10,333 bases of DNA. Source: UBA2979 sp963694535 (lineage in GTDB: Bacteria; Chloroflexota; Dehalococcoidia; UBA2979). Both the position numbers and the translations under genes were made by a program. The notes beneath the pieces were generated by a model. It made no database searches and was not told where the DNA came from. It worked only from the letters and a program-made list of their open reading frames with translations. Of the stretch, positions 1 through 5,695 are shown one piece after another (position 1 is the stretch's first letter; every line of letters starts with the position of its first letter). The stretch is taken from assembly GCA_963694535.1 (NCBI GenBank), contig CAVODE010000063.1, forward strand, positions 1 through 10,333, read 5' to 3'.

Positions 1-307
1 GCATAACAATACTCGCCGTAATAAAGGGATAGACACCTAAGGCTGCTACAGACAAATTCTGTAGTGCTCCTCCGGAAAATATATTTAAGAAGCCCAGTAC
101 CGCATTGTCACTGAAAGTGTCACTCAGTCTATCTGCGTCGACTCCAGGAACCGGAATATGTGCAACAAAGCGAAAAATTATTAACATCGCAAGCGTGAAA
201 ACAATCTTATTACGAACATCTGGTTGAGAAAGTCCAGCAATACCAGCCTGCAAAAGTGCAGGAACTTTCGAGTCCCTTTTACCAGAATCTGGCATCGCTA
301 TAGCCAC
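1..307 (-). CDS. secY: Preprotein translocase subunit SecY, N-terminal part (gene runs off the window)
   Basis: SecY is the channel-forming inner-membrane subunit of the Sec translocon, which exports or inserts proteins co- and post-translationally. About 102 codons are visible; the rest lies beyond base 1. The reading shows a polar N-terminus, a first membrane helix at about residues 34-50 ending in the family hallmark HIPVPGVD, a periplasmic plug-like segment (about 68-86, LGFLNIFSGGALQNLSV), and the start of TM2 (GVYPFITASIVM). I chose the GTG at 305-307 because AAAGGA at 316-321 lies 8 nt upstream of it. The in-frame ATG at 293-295 (MPDSGKRDSK) is about 20 nt from that site and is the alternative. 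secY follows rplO by 34 nt, its usual place at the end of the spc cluster. A palindrome covers its ribosome-binding site. Identity is very secure; the exact start is less so. Confidence 0.95.
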   Translation of the reverse strand, partial: MAIAMPDSGKRDSKVPALLQAGIAGLSQPDVRNKIVFTLAMLIIFRFVAHIPVPGVDADRLSDTFSDNAVLGFLNIFSGGALQNLSVAALGVYPFITASIVM

Positions 308-323
308 TGAAAGGATCCTTTCA
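308..323. promoter_or_regulatory. Perfect 16-bp palindrome covering the secY ribosome-binding site
   Basis: The sequence TGAAAGGATCCTTTCA reads identically on both strands and ends directly before the secY GTG start. In the mRNA it could fold as a 6-bp stem (UGAAAG/CUUUCA) with a GAUC loop. The AAAGGA Shine-Dalgarno lies partly in the stem and partly in the loop, so folding would restrict ribosome access to secY. The palindrome itself is directly visible; a regulatory role is inference. It could also arise by chance around a GGATCC core. Confidence 0.4.
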
Positions 324-341
324 AAACAATTTCAGTAAGAA

Positions 342-869
342 TTAAGTCTTCCGAAGATGCTTGCGGTTACGAACGCGTTTTTCTGCAGGAGATGTTTCAT
401 TATATGAACCACCCGCAGCTTCAATCGCTTCTTTGGCTCCTTGTGAAATACGAGGAGCATCAACATTCAGTGACTTATCTAATGAACCAGAGCCTAAGAT
501 TTTATATGAGGAATCAATACTTCGTATTAAATTCTTCTCAAATAGTGAACTCGAGTCAACCACGGCTCCCGCCTCAAAACGAGACTCGAGCATACCAATA
601 TTTACAGCCTCAAATTCTACTCTACTGAAATTACGAAATCCACGTTTTCTAGGTAATCGTCGGACTAGAGGAGTCTGACCACCTTCAAAACCTGGCCGAA
701 CTCCACCCCCAGAACGTGCGTTTTGACCCTTCAGGCCTTTCCCGGCGTAGGTTCCTTGCCCGGAACCTTTACCACGCCCGACGCGCTTCTTTGAATGCCT
801 GGCACCATCTGGCGGTGCCAGATTCATGCTCAAATTAACTTGCTCTTCTAATTTAACTTCTTCAACCAT
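342..869 (-). CDS. rplO: 50S ribosomal protein L15
   Basis: L15 (uL15) is a large-subunit protein with a long basic N-terminal arm that threads through 23S rRNA late in 50S assembly. The 175-residue product shows the family pattern: NLAPPDGA at 16-23, then a glycine/arginine-rich arm (KRVGRGKGSGQG, KGLKGQNARSGGG, RPGFEGGQTPLVRRLP) at about 28-73, followed by the globular domain. It is longer than the usual 145-150 residues. About 14 extra residues (MVEEVKLEEQVNLS) precede the canonical start, and a basic tail (KRVRNRKHLRKT) closes the protein. The ATG follows the rpmD stop TAG immediately, with GAAGAGG about 8 nt upstream inside rpmD. An internal ATG at 825-827 would give the canonical N-terminus but has a poorer ribosome-binding site. 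Confidence 0.95.
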   Translation of the reverse strand: MVEEVKLEEQVNLSMNLAPPDGARHSKKRVGRGKGSGQGTYAGKGLKGQNARSGGGVRPGFEGGQTPLVRRLPRKRGFRNFSRVEFEAVNIGMLESRFEAGAVVDSSSLFEKNLIRSIDSSYKILGSGSLDKSLNVDAPRISQGAKEAIEAAGGSYNETSPAEKRVRNRKHLRKT

Positions 870-1052
870 CTAGTTGACCTCTTCAACTTCAATTAAATGC
901 TTAACAGTGTGAATCATCCCACGAATTTGCGGGCTGTCCACCTGTTCAATTGTTTGTCTAATTTTTCTTAACCCTAGTGCGCGAATAGTAGCCTTCTGAT
1001 TTGCCGGATATCCGATCGAAGATTTCTTATAAGTAATTCTTAAATTAGACAT
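870..1052 (-). CDS. rpmD: 50S ribosomal protein L30
   Basis: L30 (uL30) is a small protein on the surface of the 50S subunit. The product is 60 residues, the normal bacterial length. It has the family pattern LRITYKKSSIGYP near the start, then the helix with ALGLRKIRQTIEQVDSPQIRGMI, and a VKHLIEVEEVN end. The second half matches the usual LGL-K-(N)-x-V-x-x-x-D-(T)-P-x-I-R-G-M signature. It starts at ATG 1050-1052, 23 nt after rpsE, and its TAG stop abuts the rplO ATG with no spacing. The rplO ribosome-binding site is therefore embedded in the last rpmD codons. Its position between rpsE and rplO is canonical. Confidence 0.96.
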   Translation of the reverse strand: MSNLRITYKKSSIGYPANQKATIRALGLRKIRQTIEQVDSPQIRGMIHTVKHLIEVEEVN

Positions 1053-1075
1053 ATAAACACACCTTGCAGCTGTTA

Positions 1076-1609
1076 CTATTTCTCAGTATTCTGTCGCGCA
1101 AACTCTCGTCGTTTAGCTCGAACCTCTTCTGGATCTCTAAGAGATTTAAGTCCATTAATTGTTGCTGTTACCACATTAATCGGATTAGTCGACCCATATA
1201 CCTTTGTCAACACATCAGTGACGCCGGTACATTCCATAACAGCTCTAACAGCTGCCCCTGCTATGACACCTGTACCTGGAGCAGCTGGCAACATCACCAC
1301 CCTGGTAGCTTTAAAGTTTGAATCAAGTTCATGCGCCAAAGTGCCAGCCTTGATCGCGATGTTATTCATCGATCGCTTCGCTATAACGCCACCCTTTCGA
1401 ATTGCGTCTGGAACTTCGTTGGCACGTCCCATGCCGAACCCAACGTTACCTTCTCCATCGCCAATAACAATCACTGCCGTAAACGAGAATCTACGGCCGC
1501 CCTTGACCACCGTAGCCACACGATTTATGAATACAACCTTTTCTATTAACGAATTACCATCGTCATCATCAGATCTACGTCGTTCATCTCTATTATTTTC
1601 ACGAGCCAT
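1076..1609 (-). CDS. rpsE: 30S ribosomal protein S5
   Basis: S5 (uS5) sits by the mRNA entry and decoding region of the 30S and contributes to accuracy. The 177-residue protein has the double-stranded-RNA-binding-like N-terminal domain at about 21-85 (FINRVATVVKGGRRFSF, GDGEGNVGFGMGRANEVPDAIRKG). The C-terminal domain follows at about 90-160 (VVMLPAAPGTGVIAGAAVRAVMECTGVTDVL, GSTNPINVVTATINGL), written here in separate motifs. The first 20 residues are unusually charged, with a basic stretch (RDERRR) followed by four aspartates at 14-17; this is a lineage-variable region. The end RDPEEVRAKRREFARQNTEK is a normal type for Chloroflexota-like sequences. The start is ATG 1607-1609, 15 nt after rplR. 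No sign of damage. Confidence 0.97.
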   Translation of the reverse strand: MARENNRDERRRSDDDDGNSLIEKVVFINRVATVVKGGRRFSFTAVIVIGDGEGNVGFGMGRANEVPDAIRKGGVIAKRSMNNIAIKAGTLAHELDSNFKATRVVMLPAAPGTGVIAGAAVRAVMECTGVTDVLTKVYGSTNPINVVTATINGLKSLRDPEEVRAKRREFARQNTEK

Positions 1610-1624
1610 AATTAATTTTACCTA

Positions 1625-1978
1625 TCAGAATTGAAGCCCACCTTCACGGGCTCCCTCCGCTAATGCCTTTACACGTCCTATAAACCGATATCCACCTCTA
1701 TCAAACACAACTGAGTCGATCCCTTTTTCTTTTGCTAATGCTGCTATCTCACCACCTACTTGCGTGGCTCGATCAGTCTTATTTCCTGTGGATACTCCCT
1801 GATCAGAGGCAGATACTAACGTCTTTCCTGCCTCGTCATCAATCAACTGAGCATAGATGAACCGATTTGATCTAAAAACAGATAGACGGGGTCTCGCCCC
1901 TATACCAGTCACGCGCTTGCGTACTCGGGTATGCCGACGTATCCGCGCCGCACTTCTAGTTCGAACTGCTGCTTTCAT
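1625..1978 (-). CDS. rplR: 50S ribosomal protein L18
   Basis: L18 (uL18) binds 5S rRNA together with L5 and anchors it in the central protuberance. The 117-residue product has the usual length and pattern: a basic N-terminus rich in arginine (RTRSAARIRRHTRVRKRV), then GARPRLSVFRSNRFIYAQLIDD, a central TLVSASDQG, and the conserved end VVFDRGGYRFIGRVKALAEGAREGGLQF, in which FDRGGY and GR-VKALA-GAREGGL are diagnostic. The ATG overlaps the rplF stop by one base (TAATG at 1976-1980), so translation is probably coupled to L6. Confidence 0.97.
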   Translation of the reverse strand: MKAAVRTRSAARIRRHTRVRKRVTGIGARPRLSVFRSNRFIYAQLIDDEAGKTLVSASDQGVSTGNKTDRATQVGGEIAALAKEKGIDSVVFDRGGYRFIGRVKALAEGAREGGLQF

Positions 1979-2514
1979 TATGCGGTTCTTGCCTTCCCAG
2001 CCTTGTATTTTGGCTGCTCATCCGTATATTTAATTCCTTGAGCTCTATAACCAGAAGGCGGACGTACTCGTCTAATCAAAGCGGCTTGTTGACCGACTTG
2101 CTGTTTACTAATTCCATCCACATGCACTATATTTCCGTCTCGAGTAAAAGTAGTACCCTCGAGCGCCTCCATCGGTACTTTGTGGGAAAAACCTGCCTCA
2201 ATAATCAAAGTGGTGCCCTGTAAATCAGGCGTAATGCCACTACCCATAAATTCGACTGACTTCCGATACCCTTGCGTGACACCCTGAATCATATTTGCGA
2301 TCAAAGTTCGTGTTAGACCATGAAGAGATCGCGCTAACTTGTTATTACTTGATCTTGATACAGTAACTACGTCTGCTTCTATAGTTACCGACATTAAGGA
2401 ATGAATATTCTCAGAAAGCTCGCCTTTGGGACCTTTCACATGACAAACGCCGTCGCCGAAAGTAACCTCGACGCCGGATGGAATAGGTACTGGGAGGATC
2501 CCGATTCGTGACAT
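1978..2514 (-). CDS. rplF: 50S ribosomal protein L6
   Basis: L6 (uL6) lies near the GTPase-associated centre of the 50S, close to the sarcin-ricin loop. The 178 residues begin MSRIGILPVPIPSGV and carry the two tandem L6 domains; the first includes VKGPKGELSENI at about 27-38 and the second begins around 90. Signature elements include ARSLHGLTRTLIANMIQGVTQGY and the C-terminal VRPPSGYRAQGIKYTDE. In most bacteria the latter reads P-(Y)-K-G-K-G-(IV)-(KR)-Y; here it is GYRAQGIKY, a modest departure. The ATG at 2512-2514 has AAGGA about 10 nt upstream. The gene follows rpsH after an 89-nt gap, the longest inside the spc part. Confidence 0.97.
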   Translation of the reverse strand: MSRIGILPVPIPSGVEVTFGDGVCHVKGPKGELSENIHSLMSVTIEADVVTVSRSSNNKLARSLHGLTRTLIANMIQGVTQGYRKSVEFMGSGITPDLQGTTLIIEAGFSHKVPMEALEGTTFTRDGNIVHVDGISKQQVGQQAALIRRVRPPSGYRAQGIKYTDEQPKYKAGKARTA

Positions 2515-2603
2515 ATAAAATAATTCCTTAAGATTCCTCTAATACACAAACTGTTAAAACAGCGACCTCAAATACTAGTTTTCCTAGAGTTTATAAACTA
2601 CCC
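2515..2603 (-). other. 89-nt gap between rpsH and rplF with small dyads
   Basis: This is the longest non-coding stretch in the spc part of the cluster. It is AT-rich and holds a 10-bp palindrome, GTTTATAAAC (2589-2598), just past the rpsH stop. A short dyad, CTGTT/AACAG (2551-2562), lies mid-gap. No run of T after a stable stem is present on the coding strand, so it does not look like a terminator. A weak promoter-like arrangement (TTGAGG, then TGTGTA after 17 nt) can be drawn in transcript orientation, but it is too poor to call. The L6 Shine-Dalgarno occupies the downstream end. Confidence 0.35.
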
Positions 2604-3002
2604 CTACCAAACATAGCAGAGTACTTCTCCACCGATTTTAGCTCTCCACGCATCCTTACCTGACATAACGCCTTTTGACGTACTTAGAATTGAGATACCG
2701 AGTCCGCCATAAACTCGCGGAATTTCACCATTCCCTACATAAATTCTCAGCCCTGGCCGAGAAATTCTCTTTATATTTGACAACATCGCTTTTCTATCGT
2801 CTCCATAAGATAATTTTAATCGTAAATAACTTGTGGACTCTTCCGCGACTTCTTCCACTTCCGTGATAAAACCTTCTCCACGAAGTACATCAGCGATTGC
2901 CTGCTTGGTTCTGCTTTTAGGAATCAAAACATCAGCATGCTCGGCCCGAACAGCATTGCGAATTCGCGTAAACATGTCGGCTAGGGGATCAGACATTGAC
3001 AT
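2604..3002 (-). CDS. rpsH: 30S ribosomal protein S8
   Basis: S8 (uS8) binds the central domain of 16S rRNA early in 30S assembly; in Escherichia coli it is also the translational repressor of the spc operon. The 132-residue product has the normal length, opening with SDPLADMFTRIRNA and closing with the invariant STSKGVM and GGEVLCYVW. The middle shows ISRPGLRIYVG and the IPRVYGGLGISILSTS block that contacts helix 21. The start ATG at 3000-3002 has AAAGGAG 7 nt upstream; a second ATG two codons in (MSD...) lies further from that site. The gene follows rpsN after 12 nt. Whether it represses this cluster cannot be told from the sequence. Confidence 0.97.
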   Translation of the reverse strand: MSMSDPLADMFTRIRNAVRAEHADVLIPKSRTKQAIADVLRGEGFITEVEEVAEESTSYLRLKLSYGDDRKAMLSNIKRISRPGLRIYVGNGEIPRVYGGLGISILSTSKGVMSGKDAWRAKIGGEVLCYVW

Positions 3003-3014
3003 TAAATTACTCCT

Positions 3015-3320
3015 TTACCACGATGATTTCTTGACGCCAGGCAGCATACCTTGAACAGCCAATTCTCGGAATGTTATCCGAGAAACGCCAAACTCACGCA
3101 TATAAGCCCTCGGCCGTCCTGTGAGCTGACATCGATTCCTATGACGGGTCTTTGAACCATCTCGAGGCATCTTATAAAGCTGCGCGTACGCTAAATCCTT
3201 ATCCTTCATACTTGCATCAGCGTCCCGAATAACCGCCGTAAGAACGGCTCTTCTTTCCTTGTAACGCTCACTTAAAACAAGTCTTCGCTCGTTCTTTGCG
3301 ATTTTACTGGCTTTTGGCAT
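3015..3320 (-). CDS. rpsN: 30S ribosomal protein S14, long zinc-less form
   Basis: S14 (uS14) sits in the 30S head next to S3 and S10 and is a late assembly protein. At 101 residues this is the long form, equal in length to the E. coli protein, not the ~61-residue zinc-binding form. The conserved C-terminal block is intact: RNRCQLTGRPRAYMREFGVS, then RITFRELAVQGMLPGVKKSSW. Where zinc forms have CxxC...CxxC around GRPR and the FG-x-C-R-x-C segment, here only Cys64 is present, so no zinc site can form. The start ATG at 3318-3320 has AAGGA 7 nt upstream. It sits in the standard place between rplE and rpsH. Confidence 0.97.
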   Translation of the reverse strand: MPKASKIAKNERRLVLSERYKERRAVLTAVIRDADASMKDKDLAYAQLYKMPRDGSKTRHRNRCQLTGRPRAYMREFGVSRITFRELAVQGMLPGVKKSSW

Positions 3321-3341
3321 CTAAATATCCTTAATTTTCTC

Positions 3342-3356
3342 CGAAGATTATCTTCG
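3342..3356 (-). repeat. Inverted repeat across the rplE stop codon
   Basis: CGAAGAT and ATCTTCG flank a single central base and span the TAA stop of rplE (3348-3350). A realistic RNA fold is a 5-bp stem with a 5-nt loop. There is no following T-run on the coding strand, so it is not a standard terminator. It may be a processing or mRNA-stability element, or chance. The 27-nt gap to rpsN otherwise holds only the S14 ribosome-binding site. Confidence 0.3.
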
Positions 3357-3908
3357 CTCGAATGGCATCCCAAGTAGCTCGAGGAGACGTCTACCCTCTT
3401 CATCTGTTTTTGCCGTCGTGACAAAGTTAACCTGAAGACCTCGAACTCGATCAACATCCTCAAAGCTGAGTTCAGGAAAAATCAATTGTTCAGTTATACC
3501 AAGTGAATAGTTTCCACGACCGTCAAACGCACGGGTAGAACATCCTCGGAAGTCACGAATTCTTGGCATAGAAGAGTTCACTAACCTATCGTAAAATTCC
3601 CACATCCGTATGTGCCTAAGCGTAACTGACAGTCCGATTGGCATTCCTTCTCTCAATTTAAAATTAGAAATTGACTCCTTAGCTCTTCTCACATACGGTC
3701 TTTGACCCGTAATCGCCATAAGATCGTCCGTAGCATGTTCTACAACGCCTGAAGAATTCACAGCCTCACCAAGACCAATATTTACTGCGATCTTGTTTAG
3801 GGTTGGAATTTGCATAGGATTCTGGTACCCGAATTCCTTTTGGAGCACAGGAAAGACTTCCTCCCTATACTGTTGGAGCATTCTTGGTGTTTTTACTGAG
3901 GTTGTCAT
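3348..3908 (-). CDS. rplE: 50S ribosomal protein L5
   Basis: L5 (uL5) binds 5S rRNA with L18 and contacts the P-site tRNA from the central protuberance. From the chosen ATG at 3906-3908 the protein is 186 residues, close to the family's ~180. It opens MTTSVKTPRMLQQYREEVFP and shows NPMQIPTLNKIAVNIGLGEA, then GQRPYVRRAKESISNFKLREG at about 68-88 (cited in parts), RMWEFYDRLVNSSMPRIRDFRG, and the conserved FDGRGNYSLGITEQLIFPE. The end AKTDEEGRRLLELLGMPF is typical. The start overlaps the rplX stop by one base (TAATG). An in-frame TTG at 3938 would add ten residues inside rplX and is not needed. Confidence 0.97.
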   Translation of the reverse strand: MTTSVKTPRMLQQYREEVFPVLQKEFGYQNPMQIPTLNKIAVNIGLGEAVNSSGVVEHATDDLMAITGQRPYVRRAKESISNFKLREGMPIGLSVTLRHIRMWEFYDRLVNSSMPRIRDFRGCSTRAFDGRGNYSLGITEQLIFPELSFEDVDRVRGLQVNFVTTAKTDEEGRRLLELLGMPFERR

Positions 3909-4225
3909 TAGTCGAGCACCTCTCCACACTTCACGCAAACCCTAGATTTTCGACCATCTTCGAGCAGCTGGAATCGAACTCGAACCCCGGACTCGCAAAT
4001 CTTGCATATCACCGCAAGATTTGATAAATCAATCGGTGCTTCACGCTCGATAATACCTCCAGGATTTTGAGGACCGGTCGCCTTCTGGTGCCTCTTAACG
4101 AAATTAGCTCCAGTGACTATGGCTCTGTTTTCCGATATATTTACTTCTCGAACTTCACCACGGACACCGCGGTTACTTCCGGAAATCACCTCTACCTGAT
4201 CGTTGCGACGAATTCTCGATGCCAT
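3908..4225 (-). CDS. rplX: 50S ribosomal protein L24 with a C-terminal zinc ribbon
   Basis: L24 (uL24) is one of the first proteins to bind 23S rRNA and starts 50S folding; it lies near the exit of the peptide tunnel. The 105 residues begin with a KOW motif (RRNDQVEVISGSNRGVRGEV at about 6-25, with the family's invariant glycine) and continue FVKRHQKATGPQNPGGIIE, matching the usual KRH...GGI(I/V)E. After that come two CxxC pairs, Cys74/Cys77 and Cys97/Cys100, spaced to form a zinc ribbon. This is the zinc-binding version of L24; many bacteria lack these cysteines. Start and stop both lie in TAATG overlaps, with rplN upstream and rplE downstream. Confidence 0.97.
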   Translation of the reverse strand: MASRIRRNDQVEVISGSNRGVRGEVREVNISENRAIVTGANFVKRHQKATGPQNPGGIIEREAPIDLSNLAVICKICESGVRVRFQLLEDGRKSRVCVKCGEVLD

Positions 4226-4593
4226 TAAATAACCTCCGGTGCTAGCGCGGTTAAGCGTGACATACCATGTGCTCGTAATTCAGATGGTACTGGCCCAAAG
4301 AGGCGTGTACCTCTCGGCGCACCGCCCTCAACAATGAGAGCAGCAGCATTGTCATCAAAACGAATTGTTTGACCATCTTCACGCTGAATCGGATGCTTCG
4401 TACGGACTATTACCGCTCGCACGACCTCGCCTTTACTGACTCCTGAATTAGGTTGTGCTTCCTTCACTGAAGCAATAATAGTGTCGCCTATACCAGCGTA
4501 ACGTCTCTTAGATCCACCTAACACACGGATACAAAGCAATTCGCGGGCTCCGCTATTATCAGCAACTGACACTCGACTCTCCTGTTGAATCAT
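4225..4593 (-). CDS. rplN: 50S ribosomal protein L14
   Basis: L14 (uL14) lies at the subunit interface, contacts 16S helix 44, and is the docking site of the silencing factor RsfS. The 122-residue product has the exact usual length and the pattern MIQQESRVSVADNSGARELL, IRVLGGSKRRYAGIGD, then IASVKEAQPN, VVRAVIVRTKHPIQREDGQ and IRFDDNAAALIVEGGAPRGT, ending LTALAPEVI. Every core motif is intact. The ATG overlaps the rpsQ stop (ATGA at 4590-4593), a four-base overlap typical of coupled translation. In E. coli rplN opens the spc operon; here the overlap means S10 and spc parts are fused with no room for a separate promoter at this junction. Confidence 0.97.
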   Translation of the reverse strand: MIQQESRVSVADNSGARELLCIRVLGGSKRRYAGIGDTIIASVKEAQPNSGVSKGEVVRAVIVRTKHPIQREDGQTIRFDDNAAALIVEGGAPRGTRLFGPVPSELRAHGMSRLTALAPEVI

Positions 4594-5027
4594 GACAAAT
4601 CCTCTTCTGTACCATCAGACTGATCTTCCGGCGACTCACTGGGTTGATCTTCCGTACCCATTTGATTTTCAGCGCTAGCACGAGCGGCTGACCTTTGAAC
4701 TTCATCAACAAAAGATGAATCAAGATCGGTCGCCTCTACTTCAGCGACGTCTCTACCAATCAAAATTTCAGCTAACGCCCAGCGTTTCAGCCTTGACATC
4801 GGCCTCGACTCTATAATTCGAACAATATCTCCCAATGAGGCTTGATTTTTCTCGTCATGAGCGTGATACCGATTAGTTTTAGTGATAACTTTTCTGTACA
4901 ACCTATGTGGCGCACGTCTCTCTACTGAAACAATAATTGTCTTATCGTTAACATCAGACACAACTACCCCAACCAATGTTCGCTTCTTGGATGCCGTACT
5001 CGTTGGACTTGTAACCGCTTCAACCAT
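4590..5027 (-). CDS. rpsQ: 30S ribosomal protein S17 with an acidic C-terminal tail
   Basis: S17 (uS17) is a primary 16S rRNA binder of the 5' domain. The OB-fold core occupies about residues 14-92: KKRTLVGVVVSDVNDKTIIV, VERRAPHRLYRKVITKTNRY, AHDEKNQASLGDIVRIIESR and PMSRLKRWALAEIL, all standard. The protein is 145 residues, against about 80-90 for typical bacterial S17. The excess is mostly a C-terminal tail (about 96-145) with 16 Asp/Glu and only 2 Arg/Lys, ending DGTEEDLS. The tail is probably disordered and would extend from the 30S surface. There is no frameshift or stop between core and tail, so it is native to the gene. The ATG at 5025-5027 has a strong AGGAGA site just upstream. Confidence 0.96.
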   Translation of the reverse strand: MVEAVTSPTSTASKKRTLVGVVVSDVNDKTIIVSVERRAPHRLYRKVITKTNRYHAHDEKNQASLGDIVRIIESRPMSRLKRWALAEILIGRDVAEVEATDLDSSFVDEVQRSAARASAENQMGTEDQPSESPEDQSDGTEEDLS

Positions 5028-5060
5028 CTATCTTCTCCTGCTCAGTAGATAATTCTTATT

Positions 5061-5276
5061 CTATACCTCTGACTTATCGTTCTTAATTTCGTACTCTCGA
5101 ATCAAAGTCTTGATTCGGGCTATCTGACGCCTGGCTTTTTTTACTTCGGACATATCAGCTAACTGATTGGTACTGGCCTGGAATCGAAGATTAAATAACT
5201 CTCTATGGGCTGATTCAAGCTCTACTGCCAAAGCATCAGTTTCTAATGCTCTCAGTTCGTCAGTTTTAGTGCTCAC
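5061..5276 (-). CDS. rpmC: 50S ribosomal protein L29
   Basis: L29 (uL29) forms part of the ring around the peptide exit tunnel and helps dock trigger factor and SRP together with L23. The 71-residue product is two antiparallel helices, as usual: TDELRALETDALAVELESAH then the diagnostic RELFNLRFQAS-NQL, followed by VKKARRQIARIKTLIREYEI. The length is normal (about 60-75). The start is GTG at 5274-5276, overlapping the rplP stop as GTGA; GAGG lies about 7 nt upstream, inside rplP. The gene is separated from rpsQ by 33 nt, which hold the S17 ribosome-binding site. Confidence 0.96.
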   Translation of the reverse strand: MSTKTDELRALETDALAVELESAHRELFNLRFQASTNQLADMSEVKKARRQIARIKTLIREYEIKNDKSEV

Positions 5277-5692
5277 TGGTAAACCTCATCTCGAGCTATT
5301 ACTCGTGTATCGATCGGTAACTTGTGATGAGCCTTACGAAAGGCCTCTCGGGCTGCTTCCTCTGAAACTCCGGATATCTCAAACATAACTCGACCACGCT
5401 TAACAACCGCTACCCATCTATCTGTTGCGCCCTTGCCCTTACCCATCCGAACTTCAACTGGCTTCTTCGACACCGGCTTGTCTGGAAAAACTCGAATCCA
5501 CACTTTACCGCCACGCTTAAGTTCACCAGTTATTGCTCGTCTTGCTGCCTCAATTTGCCTTGCATCTATCCATGCTGTCGCCTTGGCCTGTAAGCCATAC
5601 TCACCAAATGAAACTGCATTACCAGTCTGCGCGGCACCACGCATTTTTCCTCTAAATTGTTTCCTGAACTTAGTTCTTCGAGGCATCAACAT
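5273..5692 (-). CDS. rplP: 50S ribosomal protein L16
   Basis: L16 (uL16) helps position A-site tRNA near the peptidyl transferase centre and is a late 50S assembly protein. The 139 residues start MLMPRRTKFRKQFRGKMRG and contain the invariant VSFGEYGLQA, ITGELKRGGKVWIRVFPDKP and VRMGKGKGATDRWVAVVKRG. The arginine in VRMGKGKG (Arg82) corresponds to the residue hydroxylated by YcfD/RoxA in E. coli; whether it is modified here is unknown. The length is typical (136-144). The ATG at 5690-5692 follows the rpsC stop by only 3 nt and its stop overlaps the rpmC start. Confidence 0.97.
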   Translation of the reverse strand: MLMPRRTKFRKQFRGKMRGAAQTGNAVSFGEYGLQAKATAWIDARQIEAARRAITGELKRGGKVWIRVFPDKPVSKKPVEVRMGKGKGATDRWVAVVKRGRVMFEISGVSEEAAREAFRKAHHKLPIDTRVIARDEVYQ

Positions 5693-5695
5693 AAG

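Noticed and set aside
1218..1634. Plus-strand open frame of 138 codons opposite rpsE
   Set aside because: It is fully antisense to a clear S5 gene, has no family-like motif, and reflects codon bias of the opposite strand.
2515..2603. Promoter between rpsH and rplF
   Set aside because: The TTGAGG/TGTGTA pair is a poor match to consensus, and AT-rich gaps yield such pairs by chance.
3909..3938. Upstream TTG start for rplE inside rplX
   Set aside because: It would add ten residues foreign to L5; the TAATG-overlapping ATG fits both family and local pattern.
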